64,000 nt of DNA from Hypsibius dujardini (GCA_001579985.1 LRSR01008821.1:1-64000); one strand, 5' to 3'. Shown: positions 10,501 through 23,720, counted from the first letter of the stretch. Translations and numbers: made by a program. The notes: generated by a model not told the origin, from the sequence alone.

Positions 10501-13500
10501 TTTTGCTTTGTCAGATGACTAAATACTGTACAGTAGGGAGGGTTTGATGCCGCTTTTTGGACCCACCAGTGTGTTATCACTGGGATATCCTTTCACGTTG
10601 GAGCACGACGCGAGGTCTTCGAACACTTGAGTAAAACGTGTTGCCAAGTAGGAGCAGTATCTACCGCCTCCACAGCGTGCAATAGGCGTATTTAACAAAT
10701 GCCTGTAGTGACTTTGCACCACCTTCCATTTAGCGGTTATAGTGTCCAAAATACAACCAAAACATGATCTCTAACTTTTTTCGGATTTCAAAAATTAAAT
10801 TGCTTTTATTTTACGTGCTGGATGGAGTAGATTGATAGCCTACAAAAAACGTTATGACCTTAGACTCGAGACGAGCATATTTCGAGCAGACCTCGTTTAT
10901 TGTGGTTTTGATGACGCAAACTCGACCGCAACAGCCCGCTGTCTACGCACATTGGCCCAGGGCCGCAATGAAAGTCCTCGTATTCTGTGAGCGTTCCATG
11001 TGCGTCTCTGTTGTACATCCTATCTCAAAACAGTTCAATTCATAGCAACAGAATAAAAACGCGCCTGTAACGTAAAAAAATGTGCTGCTATGCGGCTGCG
11101 GCTTTGCATCCTTTTCATCTCAGTACCCTGCTCCTTAACTTTACTCAGTCAGATTCTTCAATCAAGTCCTGAAGGATCTGCGTGGGCCTGATTGCGCAAA
11201 TGCACCAAATCCTCCCAATTCTACAGTATGCTGCATTCATAGACCGTCTTATTTGCTAGAAGAGCACTTCAGTTGTGACGTGTTTGTTCAATATCGATGC
11301 TCGTATGACAATTGTCGTCTGATATTTTGTAAAACGAACTATGACCACTGAGCTAACATTTCGCAAAACATTACCAGACGAGTGTTGTTTTGAGGCGTGG
11401 TCTCACAAAACTCATCTGGCGTGCCAGAGCTGGCCAGCCAATTACAAACCGTTATGAGGGGTTAAAAATTTTCTTGAAATGCATATTTCAAAGTTGATCA
11501 CCATTTTGATTTTGTTAATATTTTTCGAATAATACTATTTTGTTCTATTAAAATAAAATAATCAATATTAAAATGGTGCGTCAATAGTCGAAAGTACAAG
11601 TAGAACAATTCGTCCATCGACTTCAAGAAGTCAAGTGTTTATAGAAAAGGACCGATTTTGTAGCAATGATTTGGCGATGATTCCAGCCGGTGTCCGACTT
11701 TCTACAGTAACAGCTTCTTGGGTAGGTCTACGAGTTGTCAAGCTAAGTCATCAATCTAATAGGCAATTATAAACATGTGTGTTAGATAGTTTTTCTCGCA
11801 CTGACGCTGCGTATCGTGCAATGTTAGGCAATCGATTTCGCAAAACTTTAACTGAGGACGATTATGCACAAGTATCCTGGCATCTTTCATTTGACACAGA
11901 CGAAGGATGTAGCATTATTCTTCACCGAAGCAAAAAAAACGGTGAATTTTACATAATTTGAAGTGGATCCCACGTGACAATAACCTAATAGTTGGAACAA
12001 AAAACAATTCCGTGCAAGTCCGTGCATTTTAAATCAATCCTGTTACCAAGTGGTATTCCACTCATTTGGCTATTTTATGCCGGAATCGTTCCATTTTTAC
12101 CGGCATGCCAATGGTCCCATATTTTCCCATACATGGGAATGGATTTATCGCTATGGAACTGGTTGGAAATTTATTGGAGATGAGTGGGAACCCTAATTCC
12201 TGAAACAGGGCAATACTTTTCTCTACAAAGGTTCAGTCCTGCCCAAGTGATTTTTGGAAAGCAAACAAAAGATTGCATGTGCCAGGCTAAATTAATTTAA
12301 TTAATTTAATGTAGTGTGAATCGATGAAAGAGCAAAAAATTAAGTGATGCGACGGCAGGAAAGCCGACAGGCAATGATTTTCAAATTGATTCGCTCAACA
12401 AGAGGACTCTTTCTAGCAAGTTAAAAATTAGCTAAAAAGCGGCAATCATTTTCAAATGAAGTTTGTTTGATGGCATTTCTGCTGCTGAAACAACCGTACA
12501 ATATGGTTGTTTCAGCAAACTTTCCATTAAGCACATATGCAGTTTTGTACAGTGCTAATGCTACCTATGTTTTCGCTCCCCGTTTCGAGGTCAGCTAATA
12601 TTGTTATACGTTGGGCAACATTTGCGGGCTACTCACTGAATGTTGCGATACCGTATATTGCATCCGTCTGGTTGCCAGATCCGATTGGACGACCCGTCTT
12701 GGAATTGATAGCTGCCACCATTGAGCAGGCTGGAGCACGAATTTGGTGGGCAGTTTGATTCCTTGTGTCGAATAAAGAGGAAATAAACAAATGAAATCCA
12801 GATAAACAGTAAAAAAAATCCAACCGCCGAATAATATCCGCAAGAGAGTCCATCAAAACAAACGTGTGAACGGGACGAAACCCTGAATCTAACTGATTTG
12901 CATTCACCGCTAGATCTCTGGACAGTAATATGCATGGCTTTGGCGATGCTGGCTTAAAGTGCCAGACAAATAGAACTATGTTTTCATAACCCCGAAAGCC
13001 ACAACGTGATTGCTCGGTCTATTTGGCTATATCATACAAGCCGAGTTCACACAAATTGTAACTACATTCAGGGAAGGGTAAATTAGAGCAGCGTTATTTG
13101 TCTAATGTAAATTAATTGTGTTCGCTAACCAATAAAGTAGAAAATGGTTCTCTAACAATGTTCCAATTATGGAGCATGGATGCTTTCTTAGCTATGTTTA
13201 CAACGGATTGGTTAATCTTTACCTGATGATGACACGTAACCGTTGTCATTCCATTTTGTAGATACACGTGCTTAATGTTTGTAAATTCAAAGGGATTGCC
13301 AAGTAAATTTTTGCTGCTTAAGGCGTCAAGTATGCCATATTTGATGGACTGCGCATAAGACTTGTTACTGAATTTTTACTATATCATACGTGTCACACCG
13401 AGTTGTTAAATAATTGTCCACAGGGAATTTGGATGTATTGAATTACCCTAAAAATGGTCCGGGCCATTTTGCACAAACTGTATGAAATTGAATAAGAATG

Positions 13501-14535
13501 ATTTAAAACGATAGAATTCACAACACAATCGGGCGTCGCTGCCTTCTTATCACGAAGGACTCCGGCGTATGATCACTTAGTGAATGTTGAATGGAGGCAA
13601 ACTAACTGATTGCCTGTCTTAGGGCATTTTGATCACGGGAGATAAAATACATTTCCCTCTGCTCATTCATTCCGACTAGTTTTTCCCAAGTGATTTCTTC
13701 ACAAGTGGGTCCCACCTGGTATGATGTTATTGTGATATAAAAATCCACTGTGACCAGGCTCATATCAACTCAACGGACACCAAATAAAAGCCAAAATTCA
13801 GTACCTTCCTACACCTGCACCTCACCACCACGGCGAACTTTATTGTTTCTAGACAAATTTTTGTAGCTCGATGGGGACGGTGAAGAAAACTTTGTTGCGC
13901 TTTAGTGTCTATCGACGGAAATTTTTTTTTTACTTGAGTTAGATTGTTAAACATTTAAACCAAAATTACCTGTTGGTAACGGCAAAATGCCATCCGTTCA
14001 CGTGTTTGCACAAACTAGAGAAAGCTCAAGCGTGCGTGTCCGCATAACCCTTGTTGTGATACACCTTTTTTGGTGCCCGACCGAGGATTGAAGGTTTTCA
14101 AACGGCGTTTTTGCGTGGCTGCTCACAATTCATTTTGACCGGTTTGTATCTATTCGCGCGTATGCACAAACGCAAGAACGACGGGATTGCACCTTCCTCT
14201 CCTCTTCACGTTTGCCGGTACACGCAAATAAACACACACCAGACAGATTGAGCTTTGAGCAGCCGAGCAGACAACGCCTTCGATCCTCCTGCGTTGGGAA
14301 CCAAAAAGGTGTCTCGTAACAAAAATATTTAAACGATAAAAGGAGATGCACTCAGACAAAATATTTATCGTTTAAACACCCGTGTGGCCGTCTAAAAGTG
14401 CGCGGGTGCAAGGTGGTTTCTATGCTGCGCAGTACACACCGGAGAAGATTGAGCGGCTTTTACGCAGTAAGATTTGGTATTCGTAGTGGTATTTTCTAGT
14501 CCAGGCAATATGTAATTTTTTCCCTTGCGTTTAGT
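10501..14535. other. Long stretch without a recognised gene
   Basis: It holds several open frames with no known motif: minus 10519-10749, plus 11779-11961 (preceded by an acceptor-like gtgtgttag), and overlapping frames of both strands at 12537-12935. The frame at 11770-11961 has balanced codon content and could be an exon, but nothing connects to it. A short inverted repeat (TTTAAACGATAAA with its complement) lies at about 14326-14375. Confidence 0.35.
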
Positions 14536-15748
14536 TAATAATCGTTCTGTCAAAGCGTATACGCACGGTAGTGCCAGGTAAAGGCGTAAAAAGCAACAGA
14601 AGAGCTAAGTTATCTCTTAAGTTTTAAAATAAAAAAACATCTCATCCAGCCCACATACATAAGGAGTAGTGCCCAGTTCATACTCTTTCTGTATTTCAAT
14701 ACTCATTTGCTATTTCAAATACTAGAAAGAGCGCTTCCTCCATTTGTTGTTCCGGTCGCTTGGCAATGTCGGCAATGTGCGTCTTGGTCTTCTGTCCCCA
14801 AGATCCAAAGGTTTCAAAAACCAACGGAAGAAACAATCTCCGGTCTACGATGCGTTGATACTGTACTGTCGCGTTAGCTTCGTGCAGTAGAAGTGAACCC
14901 GCCGTAAACTTAGACCTATGAATCCGCGTATGAAGTTACGTACACCATGGGCTACGAAACCAACGCGGCAGTACAGTACTTGCTAGTCTTGTTGTACTTC
15001 GCTTCTGATGCAGCATGACCTCCCATGCCCATGGAGCCGCCTATGGATTTTGCCATCGTATCAGCGCAGGTGACTTTCCGCGCCATTGATTGCCTCCTCC
15101 TGCGCGGGCCTAGCGGGCAGTCCGTTCGACCACTTTATGTTGGCTAGGTCGAGTCACCGCGGTTCCAGCGTGAACTGCATTCTGGCCGAAACCAGCGTCC
15201 GCTTGACGATGTCGTTGAAAGTATTGTGGCGGCTTCCTCGGCCACCACTCCGCTTGCAACTCTGGCGGTTGTGTTCATCCGCGCTGACTCGGGTACTGGA
15301 ACATATGTAGTTGTGATTTTACTCTTAATTAAAAGCCCAAAAATTTCACCATGCTAAGCTTTCGTTTTCTGATGACAATAAAACTTGTCGGGCTCCTCAT
15401 CTAGATGAAAGGCTGAGGTTTTGGTTTGTGATTCTGTGAAACCCCTTTGTCATTTCCGTCAGCTGATTTCACCCAAACGCTGTTCCCGTATTGCAATTGA
15501 AATTCTGTAGGATTAAAAGATACTTCAATGTAAATCTGAAAGCTCTCGATTATATGTCGCAAGTTGAAGACTACAAGACGGTCTGATAGGTTTTGATGGG
15601 TGTCCCAGGGATTAGCTTTATTAGAAAGCGATATTAGCCTTATACTCGATACATAAGATTATTTATTTTTGTCGTGTTCTATCTTGAATCGAACTTTATA
15701 ACCGATTGATGTCAGCCACATATTCAATATCAGGGTTCGAAACTGTAT
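14529..15748 (-). mobile_element. LINE-like 3' fragment, copy 1
   Basis: About 1.2 kb is shared, nearly unchanged, with 55296-56498. On the minus strand the broken reading resembles the C-terminal domain of a widespread invertebrate reverse-transcriptase element. Its blocks run HNTFNDIVKRTLVSA, then a CADT-A block, then FIPLVFETFG (these spellings are from copy 2, which is the better preserved). The left edge, TTAATAATCG, would be a short (ATT)n tail at the element's 3' end, as LINEs often have. A 120-base MITE (14859-14978) interrupts the reading at the same site as in the other copy. This fragment is degenerate and lacks the reverse transcriptase itself. The family call rests on recalled similarity. 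Confidence 0.55.
14859..14978. mobile_element. Short TA-flanked MITE (TACTGTACTG ends) inside LINE copy 1
   Basis: The ends are TACTGTACTGTCGCGTTAGC and its near complement ending CAGTACAGTA, 120 bases apart. TA at both borders suggests a Tc1/mariner-type non-autonomous element. Taking it out and leaving one TA rejoins the LINE reading in frame as SKY|QRIVDRR, leading to FIPLVFETFG. Relatives with the same ends lie at 20366, 55618 and 58106. Confidence 0.65.
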
Positions 15749-18319
15749 TACCAAACACAGTGTATTCCTTCGAATTAGGTACGTCAAGGTTTGTACATAC
15801 AAAAATATTTTAGAATTAATTATTCTTCGCTGTAACCAGTGTACTGTAGCACGATGTAGCACGGTGTAACCAGTGTAGCACGGTGTTGCCAATTTGAGCA
15901 CAAGGGGTTTAAAATATCACGGCGCCCCAAATATAAATGGAATAACGGGATAAAATGCATAGACTACTTGATTAAGGCCCTTGGCCACCCACGCACTGCC
16001 GCTAGAGCAATGGAATAATGAAGTAAACTCCATGAACTACATGATTAAGGCCTTTAACTTTGATTCTGTACTCTTTTATTTTGTTTTTGTGCTGTTTGCA
16101 TCTTGATGAAGTAATTCAATTTTATTCTGTATTTCATTTATATTTGTTTAGCTTAACTGTGCGTGCCGACCGTAATGATCTATATTGATATGAAGTTGCG
16201 GATCTCTAAAGTTTGCCCAACTTGACTACAGCTCCCGGACCCATGATGGAGATTTGTTTTTTTGTCAGCACTGTATTTGAACATATGAAGTTCAGAAAGG
16301 CAACCAATATTATTATCAATAACGCATTCACGCTTTGTAATAAAAAGCGTAATTTTCAAGGGTATTATCCAACATCGTGCCATAATCGCCCAATATGAAA
16401 AAAAACTACTTGGAAAATGCAAAGAATCGCGCTCTCTATATACCACCACTGGTCAGTTTTTATTTAATTTATAATATTAGTTCTGGTTTTCTGCCAATTT
16501 TCTTGACGGAATCGAAGAGACCAGGCAACATTGCATCGGTAAGAGCAAACAGATATAAAGAAATTCGGCGTCCACAGTGGTGTCCTTTCCTTGTATGTAT
16601 TGGAAATATAAAAGAATCAGAGGGTTCAACTTCTGATCATCGACAATGACATAAATCAATCAGTCTAATTACCGTGGAATATGTTTGCACAAAAGCTCCA
16701 TTTTTGGCATGTCAGTCCTGACGACATCCCATGTGTACCTGTACAATTGTACACCACCTGTGGCCAATAAAGTACCAGTACCAATATCTTATTCTAAGGT
16801 ATATATTTGTAAAATCCGCCCCCATTCTACCCTAATCTTAAATTGCCGTTTTGTTCCCCTTAACTATTCTTTTCTTTTTTGCCAAAGATGATAGAGGTGT
16901 GCTAATGCGGTGTGAAAATCCGAAAAATTATTGCACTACATTCATAAACAAATTAGTATGGTAAGGGTGTATGATGCGCAGTTAGATGTGTTCTATCATG
17001 AGACTCGCATATCAACATTTTGCGATTATATAAATACATATAAAAATGAAATGGTGTTTACCGAAAGTTTGAAACCACATTTTATTTCCGACGCCGATAT
17101 CGCAAATTATTAGCCGCGCTGAACATGAAATTTAATTCTGAATTACCCGCTGTTTTACGTGCAAAGCTTTCATTAGGCGACGCTGCAAGGGGCCAAATTT
17201 ATTGACAATATATGATACAGCAAATATCGCGCTCATTTGAAGTATTTATATCTTAATCGAAGTACATATATAATATTCGTGAACTAATATACTTTTTGCA
17301 AGTGTAACCGCGGCCTTTGGTTACTGACACTTGCTGGCAATTTTCAAATGTTAGCTACTAACTTTGATACATCAGTATTTTACTGTAAATATATCCGAAA
17401 ATAAATTTTGTCTGTCGTATGGATTAAAGATAGATTTATTAGTAGATAAATATCATTTTCAGTGACACCTTAAAAAAAGCAAAAAAGTTTATTCATCAAT
17501 GAAGCATATTGCAATCTTGTAAATCCACACAATATATTCCCTTTGTATCATCTTTGAGTTTTGCAAAACACCCAAATACAACACCAAAATCGGACATCTT
17601 TACCGAACAAAACAAGCAATGTGACGGGAAACTGAATTTTATTTCTTATGGTAAAATTTCAAGAACGTGGAGTTCAAATTGTATTTGGAATTAATTAATC
17701 GGTTTTGATCAAGTAATGGTAAGCCCTTCTTCGGTTTTTTCTTATAGGCCCTATGAGAGACAAGTTAAGGGCAAGATGAGCAGTTTTGCGTTAAATGTGA
17801 CTGGTAGGCCTAAACGCATAACACATGCAATCCGTATGACTTGGTCGCCATAAAAATTATAAACTCCCATCAAAGGAAGTGCCACAATTATTGTCCGGCT
17901 GAAAACACTCAAACTGAACATTTTTAGTTACTAGAAACCTAAAACTAACGAAAAATTATTAGCTTAGTAAGTTTTTTTTTACATCACTATTGCATATAAA
18001 AAAAGGTTGCACATCGCAAACTGAAACGCAAATCCTACTTCAGGTCTCCGTCCCGAAGTAACAGAGAAATATTGAAACGACTTTAAAACATAAAGTGTTT
18101 ATAACTTAATAATACCAAAAAATGTGAAATTTTTAAATTAGTATTATTGGATTATAAAATATAGCAAGGCAAATTTACGATTCACAATTTTTGTGAATGA
18201 CGCAAAAATAAAAAAAATGCAGCATACATGGATTGGGTGTCTAAATGCTTTATACAACGTTGGAAAGGTGGCTGCTCGCCTTAAAAATATGAAAGGCATT
18301 GAGGAAGGTCAATGGATAA
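15749..18319. other. AT-rich stretch; short direct repeats, no gene recognised
   Basis: Two imperfect direct copies of a 44-base unit (ggaata...gattaaggcc) lie at about 15937-15980 and 16011-16055. Just before, at 15833-15890, the unit GTAGCACGRTGTARC is repeated in tandem. The rest is AT-rich with short open frames of no known motif. Confidence 0.4.
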
Positions 18320-18900
18320 TTCGAAAGTTGACAGACCCTGTCGGGCTGTCGGGACGTATAGTTAATCGGCTGACCGCATGGCTTTCGACCTGACCGGACG
18401 GATGACGAGCCGTCCCACAAATTGACAGACCTTCCCGAAAGCTTAGGATCATGCAGAAACTGGCGATCTATTCATACGGCTGTCGGACCGCCCGACAGCT
18501 AACGGACTAGTCCGAAGGTTCTCGCCCAGCATTTTTATCCGGAAAACTGACATTGGAAACCGAGTATTAGGACGGCTGAGTTACCATTCTAAAACATGAG
18601 TGATTATCTGAAAGGTTAACAGGTCGTTCGGAAGACTAAGGAAAGGTTCGGACGGGTAGGCGGATCTTATGCTAGTAGGCGAACCTAATAGTTACACCAC
18701 GATTTATCCAGTATAACGACGGGTCGCCAACAAGCAAGCAGGCCTATCATAAGGCATATGAATACCCCGAAATACACGCAAACAGAAAGTCTGCATAGTA
18801 GGGCAACCCCCATCAAATTCCGGTGCCAATTATTCCGAACAGTTTGCCCGTTAGGCAGGCAGTCTACGACAAGAGCGGTCAGAAAGTTTCTGAGCTTGCA
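18320..18900. repeat. GC-richer patch dense in CGGAC/GTCGG words
   Basis: About 580 bases stand out from the AT-rich surroundings by repeated short words (TGTCGG, CGGAC, GGCGGA, CCGACAG) on both strands. They include a small inverted pair, GCTGTCGG and CCGACAGC, near 18479-18500. No clear unit length could be read. A decayed tandem or satellite-like sequence is possible. Confidence 0.3.
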
Positions 18901-18956
18901 CTAAATATTTAAACAATCGGTGATAACCCTGAAAAGCACGACTATGTTCACTGACA

Positions 18957-21340
18957 CTAGGCCATAAACCTAGGGTAAGCCACATCTTTCTTAGATTCCT
19001 GTTCACTTCTTAGTTTTACATCAGCTCGATTTCTTTTATTCTCCATTGTCTTACCAAATACTGCATTATTTGCTAACTTATATACATCACTTTTAGTCTG
19101 TTTTCTCAGTTGGGTGCTCATGTCAATGTACTCTTTCATCCAAGGCAAAAAAATCGCTGCATTTTTACTAAGACTATTCATTGCAGTACAGATTTACGCT
19201 CCTCAAGCAGTAAATGGAGCTGATTTTGAAATGAAATGGCTGGTAAATAATTTGCTAACCGAAGAAAATCTGCTTTAGATTTAAAAAAAGAATTATATGA
19301 AAAAATTATAAATAAAATAAATAAAGTTCGGACGCGGTATACAAATTACGATACAATACGTCATGAGCAGTTTTATCCATCGGGAAATCAAGAATTTGAC
19401 AATTATTTCAAACACGACTAGTTTTATAAAGGTTGTTGCGCTAACAAATGATCATTCAAATTTTTTCATAAAAAAGGGAGACTTTATGTTTATCAATGTG
19501 AATTCAAGCGACATGAGTGGTAGTCACTAGTTTTGTTCAAAGAAGAGTAGCAAAAAAGTTTCGAGTCATTTGATTCTTGGGATTTACCACAAGTATTGCT
19601 CGGAGATAGTTTTATTAAAAAATTAAAACGCTACCGTAATGTTTAACTTATGCTTTTTTCTATTCAAAACGAGGATAGAGTTGATACCATTTGTGATTGG
19701 CACTGTATTAGTTTCATCAACTCCTATTTGAGCATAGAAAAGTATGCAAGAATGTTTGAAGTAGATAAAGCTGGTAGTTTTCCCGAAACTGAAAGATGTA
19801 ATTTACAAGTAATGGGTTCCTTCCTTTTACCCATTGAAAAAATTGTGGTGAGTGAACTTGTTAAAATAGAAAAAACAACAATTTACTGGAAATCCCATTG
19901 GTTGATCTGAAAACATTAGTTGACACTAGTTTTAAAGAAGCACCCAGAAAATGTTTTAATAAGTTTCTTTAAAAAGAGGGCGACGCATCAGAAAACAGAC
20001 AAAGTTTCTAATGATCAAAATAAAATGAATATAAAAATAGAGCTTATTTTTTTACGAAAGCTTATCTACTTCACCTGAACAATTTTCAGCTAGAGAGATG
20101 ACATTTGGATATTTATAATGTACCAATGTAAACAACATAGTTCGTTATCATCAACTAGTATAATATTAAATCAGGTAAATTATTTGCAGCTTCCAAAACG
20201 GAGGCAGACACAGTTGACCGGAAAATCTGAAATCTATTGCGGTATAACCATACCCATGAAAGTAATGAAACGATATGTCCTGTTTAGTTAGATCAGATTG
20301 TGTACCATCTAAATCTTTACGGTTGATATAGTGATAGTGTTTGGAACACTTACATTGTTTAAATATACTGTACTGCCACGATTATAAGGGTGGGTTTTTT
20401 ACACCGGGTGTGCACAACTGTGTGTGTGTGAGTGTGTGTGCTCACTCAGCACACAGGCGTGTGTGACGGAGGCGGGGCTTAACCCACCCTTAAAATCGTG
20501 GCAGTACAGTACATTTGCTGCGGTACAATATCGGAAGAGAGCTCTTGTAAATATTTATATCCATACGATAAAACTAAAACCGTAAAGAAAATAAACAATG
20601 TGAGCGACATAGTTGAGATATGAAAGATGAAAAAATTAAAATTAAATTATACATATATATATATGCGTGTACATGCAAATGAAATCTTGAGAATTTTTGA
20701 GAATGTCTAGCTTGTTACTTATGAAAACTTAGAAACTTTCAATGAAAAACAGCAGTTTATAAACTTGAAAGATTAATATAATTTTATAACTCATCCTAGC
20801 AGCACAGTAGTCTGTGATAAAACAGGGAGTGGCAAGACAAGATAAGTATGGAATTTGATTAAAATAGACTTTGAAAATAATATCTGGGATCAAATAGTCA
20901 TTATTAGCCCAAACAACGATTCTGAATACGACGTGTTTTTCAGTAAACTTGTAGAACGAGAGGAAATGGTTGAATTACCCACAATAAATTTGAGCGCTCT
21001 TCCTGAGACCTTAGAAGATTTTTCTGATAAAATTGAAGATGAAATGGTGTGTGATAGAAAAAGCAAACCTTAGTTTTAGCTGATGACTTCTATACCGAGA
21101 GTACCAGTAATAAGTTCATCAAACAATTATTCAATAAGAATCGTCACTACAATATCAAATTGATATTCTGTACACAAAACTTCAACGAAATTTCTGCCAC
21201 TGTGAAAACGAATAGTCAATACTACTACTTCATGAAGGACTGCAACCCCAAAATACTAAAAAATGTGGAAGCTAAATGTGGGATAAACGGAGTAAAAGGT
21301 TGAATCTTTTATATATTTAATCTCAATTTATGGACAATTG
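18957..21340. mobile_element. Polinton/Maverick-like fossil (polymerase and packaging-ATPase remnants)
   Basis: On the minus strand, 18957-19181 encodes a block typical of protein-primed family B DNA polymerases ([14 protein letters not shown]). On the plus strand, about 20800-21310 encodes an A32/FtsK-type packaging ATPase remnant. That remnant has a Walker A motif (GSGKT) followed by IVIISPN and a LADDFYTE-type Walker B block. Polymerase and ATPase of this kind together point to a Polinton/Maverick or a closely related virus-like element. It is heavily broken and has no intact gene. The true ends and terminal inverted repeats were not found. Decay looks old, but the age was not measured. 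Confidence 0.5.
20366..20511. mobile_element. MITE with TACTGTACTGCCACG inverted ends
   Basis: The two ends, about 30 bases each (TACTGTACTGCCACGATTAT and AATCGTGGCAGTACAGTA), flank a GT/CA-rich middle. It shares its outermost bases with the shorter MITEs in the LINE copies but has a different interior (GGGTGGGTT). A half copy of this type lies at 36830-36860. It sits within the Polinton-like fossil. Confidence 0.65.
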
Positions 21341-23036
21341 TAAAATAACAGACGTCCTGCGTGAGTGAAAGTGACTTCATCAGTGGTGGCGATAAAGCGA
21401 AATTCTATATGCTTGGATAAGAAGATAGCGAAAAGTGCAATCGTTTTTCCGGATATTTGTTTTGTATCCGCTGACACCTGCCCCCTTCATCCGTACAAAT
21501 TTCGGAGCTTGGTCATATGACGTTCAAATCTGGCTAATTTTTCCCAACAATAACCGAAATTTAAACACGTTTAGTAGTGATGGTATCAATTAGGAGAAAG
21601 TTTTAATTGTTCACTTACACCCAACAGAAAACCACCTTTTAAACTAAAACAGGGTTTGTGATTGGTTTTGGTGGTTCAGGATTAACAGGAACATCGGAAG
21701 GCATTGAATTGAGATTCAACAAATGTAGAGAAAGACTAACTGCCATGCTTTAGCTGCTACTTAGTTAAGTTTCGCTTGAATGAAGTGGTAAACCCACGTT
21801 CACTCATACCCACACCCACACTCATCACGCATCTTTCACATATCAATTATCCCTATACATTCCTTTAAAGAAAATATGCTGAGAACAGCAAAAAACAACC
21901 ATCTTCATAAAAGGAAATAGGATAATCGTTTTTTCAGAGTTTTTTACAAAAATTTCGTAAAAAACATGATAATTTGCTGGAAAAGGTGGTGGTTTTGTTG
22001 GGTTTATGAGATTTGAAAATCAAATAAGACGCCCTGTATAGGTCTGAACATGAGTTACTGAGCACCATCAAGCTGTTTAATTTCTGTACATCCCCATCTT
22101 CAACAGTTTGCGAAGCTTCTTAACATTACTCAGTCAGCCGTTTGGTGCTGAAAAATCAAAGACGCCATCCCTCGTAGCCATGTCCAGAGCCCTCTACCAA
22201 ATGTCGCTGTCAGTCACCCTCAGGCACAGTGAACGTTCCTCCAGTACCCAACTTTCCAGCTATTTTTTCATTTCGGATGCACTGCAATTCTTTGTTGGAT
22301 TGGCACAGGGTCGTCTGATTCCTGCGTTTCGAAAAAACAACAATAAAAGACACTTCCAGCTAAACAACACACGCTAACGAAAGAGCACAATATTAACCGA
22401 TCAATTAAGGGAAACAAACCTGATTCAACGACTCTTCAAAGACTGTTTGGCAAAAGAGGTACAGACAAGGCACACGCTAGCGAGTAGGAGGGGGACCAAT
22501 TTAACGTCACAAAGCTCGTGCGCTGTCGCTATCTATCAAGGAAATGCAGTAACACTTTATAGTTCTGACAGCGTTGTATGTGACATGAGCCTTCGGGTTG
22601 GTCTAAGTTATGATTTGCTCCGTAATATAGTTACTCTAGTGATCGGTCCATTTGATTCAGTAACTTACTCAAAATACTATGCATGAAACATGAGTGAGAA
22701 GTTCAGAAGACCCGTGCTTGTCAGCTAAAACTCCCCCCCCCCTGTGTGTACCATCGTTTCAACGATATGATGGCATTAACCCATTTCAAGTGATGCAATT
22801 CGGTAAATGCTCTGTTACGGTAAACGAACAGATTCCCGATTGGCCTGGATTGGAAAACTAACAAAAGTTTATCACTTCATTTCATCACTTCAATTAGTAT
22901 GCGACCGGAAATGGTAATTCGACGTGAGTAGATCCCATGGTAATGGGCGGAAAACACGGTTCCCATCGGCGATTTCTTTATGGTTTGGTCAAGTTACTAT
23001 TGCGACATACATGATTGCTCCCAGTTTCAGCAAAAT
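21341..23036. other. No gene recognised
   Basis: AT-rich with short frames only. A C-run (about 22729-22742) is the only simple repeat of note. Confidence 0.4.
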
Positions 23037-23345
23037 ATGCTAGTCATTAAGCCCAATGCCTATCCATCAATTCAGTTGTTTATATTCAAGATCTTCGCCA
23101 ACCGCTTGCGCTGTATTTATTTATTCTTTATTGCAACAATCATAACGACCGTATTTACTTGGACAAAATACATAAACATCGTATCCAAGACGCTCGTAAC
23201 TAGTCCAGATATAAGGAGAAATGAATGGGAGCAGATGCAACCAGCCATGTTTAATCTGTTATTCCCCAGTCGCAATTCTGGCTATTTCCCAATTGACACG
23301 GAAGAGCAAGTGCCTACTAATGTTTTATTCAATGGAAGAAGAGAA
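23037..23345 (+). CDS. Possible first exon of an unknown type II membrane protein
   Basis: An ATG at 23037 opens 103 codons that end at a strong donor (GAA|GTAAGA). The reading has about 24 residues with several basic ones (KPNAY, FANRLR) before a single hydrophobic segment (CIYLFFIATIITTVFTW). A polar stem with acidic residues follows. This is the layout of Golgi type II enzymes. An acceptor at 23513 (aaatatttcag) opens a further 69 codons in the same phase, rich in Ser/Thr, ending at 23720. No catalytic domain was found downstream, so the product is unknown. It could be a chance open frame. Confidence 0.35.
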
Positions 23346-23720
23346 GTAAGAGAAATTGTAGTCGTCAACTTCTGATATCAAAATATTATATCAACGGAGG
23401 ATGTAAATATTATACTTATGAGGGGTCGGAACGAGACATCTCACCCCAATTTCCCTGAGTTTTTTGTGTGCGAATAATGGACTTAATATGAAAACTTTAG
23501 TAAAATATTTCAGCGGCCTTCGAGCTTTGGTATCAGCAGGAACAAAACCGAAAACTTCCAGGTTTCCCCAACGGATTCACCCTACGATTCAACAACTGAT
23601 TGGTTGATTTACTCAAACATAAATTTTTGTTTTATTTTTTTACACCTTTACCAGCGTACAACAAACGCTCATTTTTCAACATATATGGAACATCTCAGCA
23701 TAGTATTTCAGAAACTATAA

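Noticed and set aside
22447-22686. Resemblance between this reading and 31752-32015 (GP[IF]xSVT words)
   Set aside because: Only a few residues match and the DNA is not clearly alike. I could not show a repeat family or a gene.
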